From Heterohyrax brucei (taxonomy: Eukaryota; Chordata; Mammalia; Hyracoidea; Procaviidae): 64,000 bases of DNA. The position numbers and the translations under genes were made by a program. A model generated the notes under the pieces. That model made no database searches and was not told the origin of the DNA. It worked only from the letters and a program-made list of their open reading frames with translations. This document shows positions 52,718 to 63,490 of this stretch, piece by piece (within the stretch, counting starts at the first letter, position 1; each line of letters starts with the position of its first letter). The DNA is taken from the NCBI GenBank assembly GCA_028571685.1, contig CM053158.1, forward strand, positions 56,264,001 to 56,328,000, written 5' to 3'.

Positions 52718-54190
52718 CAATATAGTAATTAATAAAAGTCCTAATTTAATGCATGTTTAAATCTTCAACACAATCTTGAGGTGGGGGTGAGAGAGCTGCA
52801 TTCATTTTTTTCTTGTGAAGCCAGTTTCTACTCTTAGAGAAGTCTTTGCCTCCTGCTGTCTTCAGGGTATTTACACACATTAGTCCATGACAAAAAGTGT
52901 CTTTCCCCTGACTTATTCAGCTGTTTCTAATGTATATTCCTTTCTGCCTTTTGACTTTCCTAAATGTTGTTCTTGAGGCCCAACTCCATTCTGAACTCTT
53001 GACATAATCCATTTCTGCTTCTTGAGGTCTTCATTCATCATAGAACCCTTTCTTAAAGCCAGATCTTGGATCTTAGATCCCTGACCAAACAACAGCCTTC
53101 CCTCCCCGGGCAAGTAAGGAAGGCAGGATGGAGACATGGTCTTTATGCTCCTCACAGGGCACAGACAGGAAGGCAGAGATGTCTGTCTTGGCAGGAACCT
53201 CCCCATATTTACTGAACACTGGATATAAGATTCCAAATATCATGTGAAGTTTCCAACTCCACATGTGCTGTTATGATGACAACTTTCTCAAATTAGCATT
53301 TTATATTGCTTTCTGATGATGAATAATACCACTCTCAGTAGAAAGAGCTTTATACCAGCTCACATTCACACAAACAAGTGTATCAATAGGGCTTTCTTTT
53401 TATAATAGTAATAAATTACTCTTACTTGTTTTCAATGATTTAATTAAATACAATTAACTCCAGTTTGTTGTGGCAATGTATTAACATCACCACTGAATAT
53501 AAATAGACTCATGAAAAGATTATAATTAATAAATCCTTTACACTACTGTAAAATTACTGCAATACTCTGCTTGCCAGAAATACTTAACTGCTTTTTTGAA
53601 GTATGTTAACGAGGATAGTTTTAAAAAAAGGAGAGAGATAATAAAGTTTTACCAGAGAACTCAGCAAAGCTGTATGGCTTCTGACCTCTTCAGTAGAGAG
53701 CTATTGCCTGTTGGGTACAGTTCTTTGGAGACCATGAAACACTAATTGCAATTTTATCATCATCTTGTAACATCTTTAATCCACGGTTCTAACTATACAG
53801 GCTATTCTTAAATGCTAAGCTCAAATTCCCTAGAAACTTCAAGCATAAAAAAAGTGACCACTGGCATCTCTTTTTTTCTTCTTTTTTTCTAAGGCTCAAA
53901 ATATGAGACACCAGGCTACTTAGGCAATTCTTAATATACAAAGATAATATTTTGTATTCAGAGTAGAAAATATGGGGTTCAGGAAGCTGAAATATACAAG
54001 TAGTGCTCTGGGAAATACCATTATGCTACTATTTTATTATTAAGTCAGCCTATTCCTGGGTTTTTTTCTTTAGTATTTGGGTCTGGTGATGAAAAGGTGA
54101 TGGCTACTATAAAACAAGTGAATTAATTTAAAAAAAAAACAACCCTCTGGGGAAGTTTGGATAAATGATCTAGGATTTCAGTTGACTGAT
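52718..54190. other. Unique DNA
   Basis: Contains the partner (52819-52894) of the block at 49799. An AT-rich part at 53395-53560 has several TTAATTA-like cores. The 107-codon antisense frame 52913-53236 has no known motif. Confidence 0.5.
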
Positions 54191-54200
54191 GTCTCTTCCA

Positions 54201-54394
54201 GAGTCCCTGGGTGATGCACACAGTTAATATGCTCACAAGATTGGAGGGTCAAGCCCACCCAAAGTTGTGTCAGAAGAAAGGTGTGGTGATCTCTTGAAAA
54301 ATCAGCAACTGAAAATTCTAACAGAACACAGTTCCACTGTAACGCACACTGGTGGCCATGAATAAGAATTAACTCGACAGCAAATGGTTTTCTT
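54201..54394 (+). mobile_element. AfroSINE with target-site duplication
   Basis: GTCTCTTCCA (54191-54200) and GTCTTCTTCCA (54395-54405) bracket it. Head 'GAGTCCCTGGGTGATGCACA', tail 'AACTCGACAGCAAATGGTTT'. Confidence 0.92.
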
Positions 54395-54405
54395 GTCTTC
54401 TTCCA

Positions 54406-56249
54406 TAGGTTATAATCCAGGCTCAGAGTTATAAAATACAGCGTGCTGACTTTGGGGCTGTTTCTCTTTGAGTGATTGGCCAGATGTTTAAGTTAATTAA
54501 TCTCCCTATTATTGTGAAATAAAACACACATCACTTAACTTCTTAATTAGGACATCTTTTTCAGGAATTACATATAAAACATGCTGTTAAAAGGAAGGAT
54601 ACTTTAAGTATTGCTCTACTCACATTGCCTTTGAATTCATGGGTAATCATTATGTACTTCAGAGTAGATATTACCCATAAAACTCCTAACTTCTGCCAAT
54701 ACTGAGTACATGGATTTTATTATTGAAAGACTCAGACATGATCGTAAAGTGAGCACGTAAGTCCAAGTTGTAAAATTTCTATGTGCATATTTTACACAAT
54801 AAAATAATATGGGTGTACATGTTAGCAGTCTATTCCATCTTTGCTCTGACATTCATGTATTTACATAACAATATAAGGAGAGATCATAGGCTCTGTGGTG
54901 AGCAGCTATACAGCAGATACTATCTCCATTCCTTACTCAGGCCTGTAAAGTGGAGATTTTATAAACAGAAATTCCCACTTTATGGATAAGTCTTGGAGAG
55001 TTGTACTAACTTGCCCACACTTACCAGCTAATACATAAAATAATTGATAGGTCTGAGATGTGAAATGGTTTGTCTTGTACACAGAGCTGCCACTACACCT
55101 ATAGGTTCCTCAAGCCAAAAGTCACCAGTGGTAAAGACAGTGACGTCAGGTATAAGACTCAAAAACAAATCTTCCCCAATTGCCAAAAGTATACATAGAT
55201 ATTAGGCTTCGAGGGTATTTGGACTGTTCCAGGAATCATTCTGAGTATTTTGTCAAGCATTAATTTGCTTAATCATTATTTTTAAATGAATAGTATGACT
55301 TCCCCCACCTGCTTGAATGGAGAATTGAATTCCATAAAAGAACAGCCTAGACCAGGAATAACTAATTTATTTCATCTTAGTATTAAACAGGAAGTCCCCG
55401 TAAGGCACATAGCATAATACGTGACACATAGCAGGTGCCAAATGGTGATTATTCTGGTTGTTGTGGTGGTTACTGTTGTTAAATTAATGTTATCCAATAA
55501 CTGCATAACTGGAGGCATGGTGCTTTAAAATGATTCAGAGACTGAATCTGGGTTAGAATACAAAGAGTGCTGTAACAGATTAACAATGTCTGTAAATGGC
55601 ATGACCATCAAAAGTATGGACTGTCAGAAATTTGCCATCATTGGCCACGGGGCTATTTTTGGAAAAGGGAAGAGATTTGTTTTAATGATAAGAGCACTTT
55701 GAAAGGGAGATTTCAAATCTCATTATATAAGCAATTTCTACATAATATGTTATTAGGCTATGGGTCTAGAAAGTTTTATTTGAAAGACAGCAAATCATAT
55801 TTTAACAAAAAGACACTGCTGCAAACGATCAACCCACTTACAGAAAGGTCAGCCCACTTTACAATATCCTAGATAATTTATAAAGTCTCAACATGATAAA
55901 TGCCAAAAAAAAAAAAAATCTTATCAAAAAGTTAAATTGCAGTTGGAGAGAATTCTTTTCCAGTGTGGATGATTTATGACTTCATTTTAAGTAAAACAGA
56001 AAATTTTCTCTAAGATTGAGTCTAACAAATATAGGTTTATCCTATGCTGTTTTTTCCACACCTGGGGCCCAAAAATGGTCTCCTTGGTTAAACTTATTGT
56101 CAGGAGACAATAGCATTATAAAAAAATACTTGAAAACAAAATGCTGCTGTTAATGCAATGAGGAAAGAAAGCATGTCCTCAGCCAGGTCTCTTTGTGCAG
56201 CAGAAATGAAGAATAAAGTATCACTCAACTACCCTTCTTCAAAATAACA
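54406..56249. other. Mostly unique AT-rich DNA
   Basis: A worn antisense MIR lies at about 54905-55060 ('CACTTTATGGATAAGTCTTG', 'ACTTGCCCACACTTACCAGC'), and an L2/MIR-like end at 55405-55470. 55560-55760 is unique and carries 'AACAATG', 'GATAAG' and 'CTTTGAA' motifs, a weak regulatory candidate. No exon seen. Confidence 0.5.
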
Positions 56250-56457
56250 GTCAAAATTAGCTGCTGTCAAGTCAGGTCTCACTCATGGTAACCCTACATA
56301 TGTCAGGATAGAACTATGCTCCCCAACCTTTTCAGTGGCAGACTTTTCAGAAGCAGACTTCCAGGCCTCTCTTCTGAACCAGCTTTGGGGGAGCTCAGGC
56401 CACCAACTTTTAGGTTAGCAGCTGAGTATGTCAACCACTTTCACCACCCAGGTCCCC
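56250..56457 (-). mobile_element. AfroSINE, divergent long-body subfamily
   Basis: 'AGCTGCTGTCAAGTCAGGTC', 'CAGAAGCAGACTTCCAGGCC', 'CACTTTCACCACCCAGGTCC'. Confidence 0.9.
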
Positions 56458-56463
56458 CCCTCA

Positions 56464-56578
56464 CACCCCCAGCTGCTGGGTTTCCAGGCTGAAACCTTTT
56501 GGAAGTAGATCACTAGGGCTTTCTTCCGAGGTACCTCGGGGTCAACAGTCAAGCTTAATCATTTGTGCCACCCAGAGA
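56464..56578 (-). mobile_element. AfroSINE, tail missing
   Basis: 'GCTGCTGGGTTTCCAGGCTG', 'GAAGTAGATCACTAGGGCTT', 'CATTTGTGCCACCCAGAGA'. It begins within the body, so its 3' part is lost or replaced by the neighbour. Confidence 0.85.
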
Positions 56579-56599
56579 TAGCTATCGTACAACATAACC

Positions 56600-56770
56600 A
56601 AGCAATAATGATAATGATAATAATAATAAAACCAAACCGATTGCTCTGGAATTGATTCTGGCTCACAGAGACCCTATAGGACAGGGTATAACTGCCCCAC
56701 AGGATTTCCAAGGAGTGACTGGTGGATTCAAACTGCTGACCTGTTAGTTAGCAATTGATCTCTTAATTAA
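56600..56770 (-). mobile_element. AfroSINE preceded by (ATG/AAT)n
   Basis: An 'AATGATAATGATAATAATAA' run leads into 'AAACCAAACCGATTGCTCTG', 'CCCTATAGGACAGGGTATAA' and 'TGCTGACCTGTTAGTTAGCA'. Confidence 0.9.
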
Positions 56771-57378
56771 GCAAAAAACAAAACAAAACAAAAAACACAG
56801 TTACTTGCTAATGCAGAGCAGTACAGTATTTCACAAAGATTAGCTTGTTGATATTTCTAAATGTAGTAATTGGTTGTGGTAGAAAGAACCCTTGACTGAC
56901 ATTCAGTACACCACCTAAATTTTGTTCTCAGTTTTAAAATGCTCATCCTCACTTTGTAGTGTTTTGCACCATGATGGTAACAGTACCAGCTACGCGGTGT
57001 TGTGGCGCAGATCAAGTTATGTACCATGAGTAAGGTCCCTCAGTGAGGCTGGCACACAGCAGGTACTAGGTAGATGGAGCTGCTTCAGCAGCCAAGCAAA
57101 GACTCCAACTTGCCCTCCCTAGTTATGACCCTGTGCATGACCTAGAACAAACGACCATGAACAAGCCAATTCTTCAGCATTTTCTTCATGGGTCAAACAG
57201 ACAGATGCTCTACCTTTCCGAGATGGTCTACTTCATTTGATTATGAGGATTAAATGAAACAGCAAATATCTAGGATCATTCATTCATTCATTAACTCAGC
57301 ATTTATTTATTTGACCCTCCTCTTGGGCCACACGGAGTGCCAGGTGTTTCCAGATTACTGCATTCCTTCTCTTCAAAG
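56771..57378. other. Unique DNA with weak MIR-like traces
   Basis: An A/C-rich run at 56771-56800. 57040-57270 ('AGGCTGGCACACAGCAGGTA', 'GATTATGAGGATTAAATGAA') has MIR-like pieces out of clear order. A CATT run lies near 57277-57290. Confidence 0.4.
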
Positions 57379-57593
57379 GGAAACCCTGGTGGTGTAATAG
57401 TTACGAGCTCCAACTGCTAACCAAAACGTCAGCAGTTTGAATCCACCAGACACTCCTTGGAAACTCTATGGGGCAGATCTTTACAGAATCAGACTACCAC
57501 AGGTTTCTCCCATGGAAAGACTAGTTGAGTTTGAATGCCAATCTTCTGGTTAGCAACTCAGCATTTAACCACTGCACTACCAGGACTCCTTCT
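57379..57593. mobile_element. AfroSINE inverted pair, heads outward
   Basis: 57379-57480 is a sense head and body ('GAAACCCTGGTGGTGTAATA' to 'CTATGGGGCAGAT'). 57481-57593 is an antisense copy ('CTTCTGGTTAGCAACTCAGC', 'CTGCACTACCAGGACTCC'). Neither carries a tail. Confidence 0.85.
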
Positions 57594-58020
57594 GTGTTTC
57601 TCCCCCACCTCTAAGTCTTTGCTTGTTCTGTTCCCTTTGGTTGAACAAGTTAACCTTCAGCCTTCCCTAGTAGCAAACTTTCTGCTCAATCTTCAAAGCC
57701 CAACCCTAGTATCACCACCCTCATGAGGCCTTCCCAAATCTTCTACAGTCAGAATGAATTGCTTTGTGCTTTATAATCACACGTCCCTGGGTGGTACAAG
57801 CAGTCAACTGACTTGGCTGCTGACAAAAGGCTGCAGGTTTGAGTCTACCACGAGGCACATTGGAGAGAGGTCTAGTGATCTACTTCTACAGAATCAGTCA
57901 TTAAAAACCCTACAGAGCACAGCTCTACTCTGACACACATAGGGTCACCATGAATTGGCAGTGACAGCAACGGGTCTTAGAACTCCACAGCACCACATTC
58001 TGTTAGAGCACGCATCACAA
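57594..58020 (+). mobile_element. L2 fragment split by an AfroSINE
   Basis: 'TCATGAGGCCTTCCCAAATC', 'TTGCTTTGTGCTTTATAATC', then after the SINE (57781-57978) 'GTTAGAGCACGCATCACAAG', in L2 3' order. Confidence 0.82.
57781..57978 (+). mobile_element. AfroSINE, long-body form
   Basis: 'CGTCCCTGGGTGGTACAAGC', 'CTGCAGGTTTGAGTCTACCA', 'CACACATAGGGTCACCATGA', ending 'CAGTGACAGCAACGGGTC'. Confidence 0.92.
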
Positions 58021-58849
58021 GCTGCTTGGAATCTTAGGGTTTCAGAGGAATGAAGACGGGAGATAAGCAATGATGGTGGTAATACAAAGACAGTTTTGCA
58101 GCTCTCAGAAGTGGACAGAACTGTTCAAGGCTGTGCTGTCTAAAACTGTAGCTACTGCACATGCATAACTAAGTTTAAATTTCAATCAATTAAAACCTTT
58201 TTTTTAATGGAAAGAGTTTTGTGAAATGCATTTCTTTGGATGGGAGAGAAACTTGGGAAACTATCAGCCAATTAATCCAAGTCAGGAATGGACAAAGACT
58301 CTCAACTGGCATGCTAGGGTGTCCATCAGTGGATAGACAGTGCCTGGTAAAGGACTCAGAACAATTCTGAAATCATGTCTAGGCTCCACGGGAACAATCA
58401 CTCTGATTGATTACCCAGGCCTGTGTAATAGATATAGGGTTGGAGGTTGACAGCATACATGCCACAAATCTGCTCTTTCTTCTGAACAATTCTGGGTGCA
58501 GCTGTCAAAAGTGTTGCCCTATAAATGTTCGCCCAGTGACCTAGTTTCTCGAGTACATGTCCAGTGCATGGCATCTTGCATTTTCATCAGATAAAGAGAT
58601 GTAAGAAGCTACAAATACAACGCAGCTGAATAAGACCTCACTTGGGAAGCTTCCAAAACCACATTCGCATGTCTTACATCTTGCAATTTTATTTCAGAGG
58701 AGAAGGATTACTTGTTTATTTTGCTATGTCACATACTTTTTAATTCTCAGCTCTGCTGAGGGCTATCTCTTGTTACAGTTTCTTCCCCAAACAATGGCAT
58801 TCAAACTTTCTTGTTCTCAGCACACTGAGGCAGTTAAATGCCCAATTCC
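58021..58849. other. Unique DNA with a possible MER1-like scrap
   Basis: 58126-58210 ('TGTGCTGTCTAAAACTGTAG', 'AGTTTAAATTTCAATCAATT') resembles a worn hAT element. The rest is unrecognised. Confidence 0.45.
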
Positions 58850-58896
58850 CACCTGTTTTTACTTTCCAGTGGAAAAACACTTAGGAAATAAATACT

Positions 58897-59070
58897 GGAA
58901 ACCTTGGTGGCCATAGTGGTTAAGTGCTGTGTCTAGCAACCAAAAGGTTGGCAGTTCTAATCTAGCAGGCACTACTTGGAAACTTTGTAGGGCAGCTCTA
59001 TTCTGACCTACAGGGTCGTTGAGTCAGAAATGACTCAATGGCAGTGGCTTTTCTTTTTGTTTTTGTTTTT
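58897..59070 (+). mobile_element. AfroSINE between 43-47-bp direct repeats
   Basis: Head 'GGAAACCTTGGTGGCCATAG', tail 'CAATGGCAGTGGCTTTTC' with a T-rich end. The flanks 58850-58896 and 59071-59113 are direct copies of one another. They share 'CACCTGTTT', 'CAGTGGAAAAA' and 'GGAAATAAATACT', and differ by a few substitutions and small gaps. Confidence 0.93.
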
Positions 59071-59113
59071 CACCTGTTTCCACAGTGGAAAAATACTTAG
59101 GGAAATAAATACT

Positions 59114-60940
59114 TGGAAAGAAACATATATGAATCACTAATTATTTTGATAAAATAAGGCTAGCCTATTAACACATGTGCCCTACAGATAGAAAAACAAA
59201 CCAAAAATATTACCTGCTACCAAACAATGCTACCAAACAAGTATTAACATGTAAGAAAATTTTAGCAAACATATGTCTTTTTTACCAATAAGAATATAGA
59301 TGAATCATTTCTGAACCACAATGTGGGACTATCATTAGTCTTTGACTAATTTAAAGTAAGCAAATATGCATCATTACACACTACAAGGTTAAACCAAACA
59401 GCCCACAGCAAATATAATTGATAATAAACAAACCAAACCAACACTAATTTATAATTAAAAAGCAAGGACCACAACAACTGAAAATCACTAACAACTCCAG
59501 ACAACTGCTCAACATACACAGTAACAGACTACCCTTCTCCTAATTGCAGGAATTCTAATTATTTGCATGCAGGCTCTTTACAATGTTTCACTGCTGGCAA
59601 CCAGGTTTCTTAGTTGAATACTGCATCAAGGAGCCTCAGTGAACCTTAGTTACCTGCTGTTTTCAGTAGAAAGGTAACTCAGTTGATGTACTGATAAGTA
59701 ATTTATTCATATGAAATCAGTGCACAAGAAATCTTAAATCATTCACCCAAAAGAAGCACACACACACACACAAAAATTACTTGAGTTTCAAGATCAATTT
59801 ATAACCCACTAGTGGGCTGCAGACTAGATTTTGAGAATTTTAATAAAGTATTCAATTAAGGTTTAAAATAGGCATCACCATGCCACCTGATGCTTCCCCT
59901 CCATCTGTTACATTTAGAGATGACTATTTCTCCCAGGTCTTAATCTAAAGCAAAAATCGTCAAGTTTTTGCTAAGATTCAAAGAACTCCAGTGAAGCCAT
60001 TGACTTCATTTTATAAAAGCTCCCAGCTTACCAGAGCCCGTGTGATTCCCTTAACTGCATCAGCAAGGCTCAGAGACCCAGTTAGTATGTTGGGTGTAAT
60101 TCTGGATAAGACTAAACTAATTTTAAAGCAGGACAAAACTGGTGTGTATAGAACTTCCCCTGCTGTACCCACTGTCTTCATAAAGGAATTCAATAAATGT
60201 ATTAGAATTCATACAATTTCAGAGCTAGAAAGCAATCTTGTCTGAGGTTACCTACTAATAGCATACAGGTAGAATATAGTCCTTAGTCAAGTTTTGTTTG
60301 ACCCATGTTAAAACGATGAAATAACACATAAAATTCTAGCTGTCTAGGCTGCCTTGAAATATCAAATGGTCTGGCCCCATCGAGCTGATGATATTTTATG
60401 CCTTCTAGACATGCGTATGTGTTCTTTACCACAATCTTCAGCATTCCCTAACATCTAGCCCCAGGGTGGCTCAATCATTTTTGCTACCTATCTACCCAAG
60501 ACATCATCTACAGATTTTCAAAGTTTTAGCAGAGAAGTTTTTAAATTTGCAAAGGTAATTTTATCCTGAATCTTGTTCTATCAAATGGATAAAATTGATG
60601 AATCAGTTCCTCGGGCAGTTTAACTCTTCATTATTTGGTAGAAAATAGTTTACTGGTCATGAAACACATGGAATACTTCCTTGGAGCTACTATCTATGTT
60701 TACTATAAAAGTTATTGATTCCTTCCAATTCTCTCATCTGAAGCCTTGTAATTTAACAATTTAAGTGAGATTCTGAAAATCAAGTCTCTTGACTCCTGCC
60801 CAGATACCCTTTCTTTACTGCTATTAAGAAAGGCTTACAGTAGTGCTTTTCCACCAGTATTTACATTTTTAAAGGATATCCAGTTCTTTCTTGGCGAAAT
60901 TCCAGTTGGTCAACAAATATATATACATATCAACTTAAAA
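59114..60940. other. Repeat-poor AT-rich block
   Basis: 1.8 kb in which I recognise no transposon. A short CA run lies at 59757-59772. The frame 59991-60245 (84 codons) has no known motif. It could hold regulatory DNA, but nothing specific supports that. Confidence 0.45.
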
Positions 60941-60941
60941 A

Positions 60942-61141
60942 AAAAAACAAATCCTATTGCCATTGGACTGATTCTGACTCATGGTAACTGTGTTACAAAG
61001 TAGAATTGCTCTATTGGGTTTTCTTGATTTCTTTATGTAAGCAATCACCAGGCCTTTCTTCTACAGCAGTGCTGGGTATGCCCAAACCACTAACCTTTAG
61101 ATTAGCAGTCAAGCATATACCACTTGTATGACCCAGGGACC
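60942..61141 (-). mobile_element. AfroSINE, long-body form
   Basis: 'CCTATTGCCATTGGACTGAT', 'GCTCTATTGGGTTTTCTTGA', 'CACTTGTATGACCCAGGGAC'. Confidence 0.9.
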
Positions 61142-61154
61142 ATAAATATTGAGT

Positions 61155-61342
61155 TTTATTGTTGTTGTTACATGGTATCAAGTTGACTTTGACTCATAGT
61201 GTCCCCAGGTGACTCAGTAGAACTTCACCACAGGGTTTTCCTAAGCTGTAATCTTTGTGGGAGCAGATCACAAAGTCTTCCTTCTTTGGGACCACTGAGT
61301 AGATCTGAACCACGGAACTGTCAATTATTGAGTAGGAAGTAT
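61155..61342 (-). mobile_element. AfroSINE, long-body form, head eroded
   Basis: 'TTATTGTTGTTGTTACATGG' is the reversed (AAC)n tail; then 'GTTGACTTTGACTCATAGTG', 'GCTGTAATCTTTGTGGGAGC'. Confidence 0.88.
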
Positions 61343-62018
61343 AATCTGCTGGCCTGCTGACTTTAATCCAGGATACGTTATTAATGTCAAGGGCTCTGAA
61401 GTGCCTGCCTATTCCATCCCCCTCCCTACCTCCCAGATTACGTAGTAGTACATCTAAACCTGGCAACGCTCTGTATTCACTTCAAAGCATGTGATCCAAT
61501 TCGCCCATTCTCCATGCACATGACTGGAAAATCAAGAAAGTTCTTTCAATACATACAAACTCAGTTAGCATAGGTTTATTCTTGGGTAAAATGAACACAC
61601 GCCTAGAAGATCTAAGAAACACTCCGTGAAGATAGACAGAGGTAACCGCAACAGTTACAATGGCTAAGACTGAGAATTTGGGGTCTGCAACAGGAGCTGG
61701 TCCTCCTTCCCAGAGTCAGAGTAAGGTCTGACTTAACTGCTTCCTTGGGTAGACAGATGTGCTTATGAGTTAGCAGACTGTTCAGCATTCCTAGCCATCT
61801 TCTGAGAAACAATCACTATGATAACATCATTTCTCTTTTCTTTCTTTGAAGAAGCTTTATTATATGAAGTTGGGCAAGGAGGAAGAAATCAGTGGGCCAA
61901 GAGGCTTCCTTAAGTGTTTTGAAGACATTACTTTGGCAGAATTGAGTTGGTTTATACATACTGATAGCAAAATAACTCATCTTCTCTTTACTTCAATGAA
62001 AGGAAGATAAATATAGGG
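61343..62018. other. Unique DNA
   Basis: Nothing recognised. Confidence 0.5.
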
Positions 62019-62070
62019 TCGCCATTGAGTTGGATCTGACTCTACGGCACTTGGCTTTACTTGGCTTTAT
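62019..62070 (+). mobile_element. Solo AfroSINE/RTE 3' tail
   Basis: 'GGTCGCCATTGAGTTGGATC' then 'TGACTCTACGGCACTTGGCT' and 'TTACTTGGCTTT'. No SINE body upstream. Flanks share only TATA-like bases, so the target-site duplication is not clear. Confidence 0.75.
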
Positions 62071-62440
62071 ATATCGCTTGTCTGGTATCAGTTTCTCACT
62101 ACTAGAAAGATGAAGTAGAAATTTTCCCTTTATATAAAAAAAAATGTGGAAAGTGAAAGGCCTTCTCCTCTTTGCTAAGCGAAGCTTACCTCTCAGCCTC
62201 TCAGGACCGGGCCTATAATAGTTTCTAGGCCTATAGGAAGAAGTTCATACTGTGACTGAAAATCTTAGGGATTAAATCTTTGTCTACATTTGTAACTATG
62301 TTCTCTGGATTATTTTGATTAATATAATAGCTTCTAATATAAAACACAGTCAAATATCAAAGCAAAAATATTGCACAAATACATACATATGTATGTTATA
62401 CCGACAAATTCACGTTTACATCACTCTTCATTTAAGACAT
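62071..62440. other. Unique DNA
   Basis: Nothing recognised. Confidence 0.5.
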
Positions 62441-62452
62441 CTCCAGGCTATG

Positions 62453-62486
62453 AGTCTGGATCCGACTCGACGGCATTTGGCTTTGG
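62453..62486 (+). mobile_element. Solo AfroSINE/RTE 3' tail with possible duplication
   Basis: 'AGTCTGGATCCGACTCGACG' then 'GCATTTGGCTTTGG'. CCAGGCTATG (62443-62452) and CCAGACTATG (62487-62496) flank it, 9 of 10 identical, although the left one partly overlaps the expected tail sequence. Confidence 0.75.
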
Positions 62487-62496
62487 CCAGACTATG

Positions 62497-62580
62497 CACA
62501 TACACTCACACATACATACAAACATGGATACATACACATTCATATACACACACACAAACATTGACAAACAAATAATATCA
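62497..62580 (+). repeat. Degenerate CA/CATA repeat
   Basis: 'ACATACACTCACACATACAT' and '(AC)n' near 62546-62556, with interruptions. Confidence 0.85.
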
Positions 62581-62654
62581 AATACAGGAGGCTTGAAGAT
62601 ATCACCAAATCAATCACTGTGTCTTCCCTTAATAATTTAGCAAGTATTTTTTGA

Positions 62655-63287
62655 GCACCAAAACCCATCACTAGAAAACCATAGATGCAAGGAAACTTTA
62701 GCCCAGAGAACTAAAAAACCACATGAACCACAGCCTCCACCCCTGTGAGCCCAAAATAACTAGATGATGCCAACTCTCATCACCAACTGCTCTGACGAGG
62801 ATCACAATAAGGAGTCCCGAACAAAGTGGGAGAAAAAAAAAAAGTAGAACAAAATTCAAATTCAAAACAAAACAAAAAGACCAGACTTACTGGTCTGACA
62901 GAGACTGGAGGAACTCCAAAGACGATGGCCCCCAGATACCTTGTTAACTCAACACTGAAGCCACACCTGTAACCTACTTTTCATACCAACATTAGGCAGG
63001 CCATAAAACAAAGAATGACACTACATGAGGAATGTATTTCAACCAAATATGCAAGACCAAATGGACAACTCCTGCCCCAAAGCAAGAGGTGTAAGCAGAA
63101 AGAGACAAGAAACCAGATGAGTGGACACAGCAAACCCAGGATGGAAAGGGGGAGAAAGTTGTCACATTACCAGGATTGGAACCAATATCACACAATTACT
63201 TGTGTATAAATTACTGGATGAGCAACTAATTTGCGCTATAAGATTTCACTTTAAGCACAATAAAATTTTTTAAAAAAATAAGTAAAA
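62655..63287 (+). mobile_element. Lineage-specific LINE 3' tail, copy 2
   Basis: Collinear with 16400-17040: 'ACCACAGCCTCCACCCCTGT', 'GACCAGACTTACTGGTCTGA', 'GTATAAATTACTGGATGAGC', 'AACTAATTTGCGCTATAAG', and an end 'AAGCACAATAAAATTTTTTA'. The A-rich end is joined by an antisense SINE. Confidence 0.75.
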
Positions 63288-63289
63288 AT

Positions 63290-63490
63290 AACTATAAACC
63301 CACTGCCATCAAGTCAATTCTGACTCATAGTGATCCTATGGTATACAGCAGAACCAACCCACAGGGCTTCCAAAGCTGTGATCTTTATAGGAGAAGATCA
63401 CCAGGTCTTTCTCCCCGGCAGCGATTAGAAGGCTTGAACTGCTGATCTTTTGGTTAGCAACCATGCATTTAACCACTGCACCAGCTATAC
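63290..63490 (-). mobile_element. AfroSINE, long-body form
   Basis: 'AACCCACTGCCATCAAGTCA', 'GCTGTGATCTTTATAGGAGA', 'TTTAACCACTGCACCAGC'. Confidence 0.92.
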
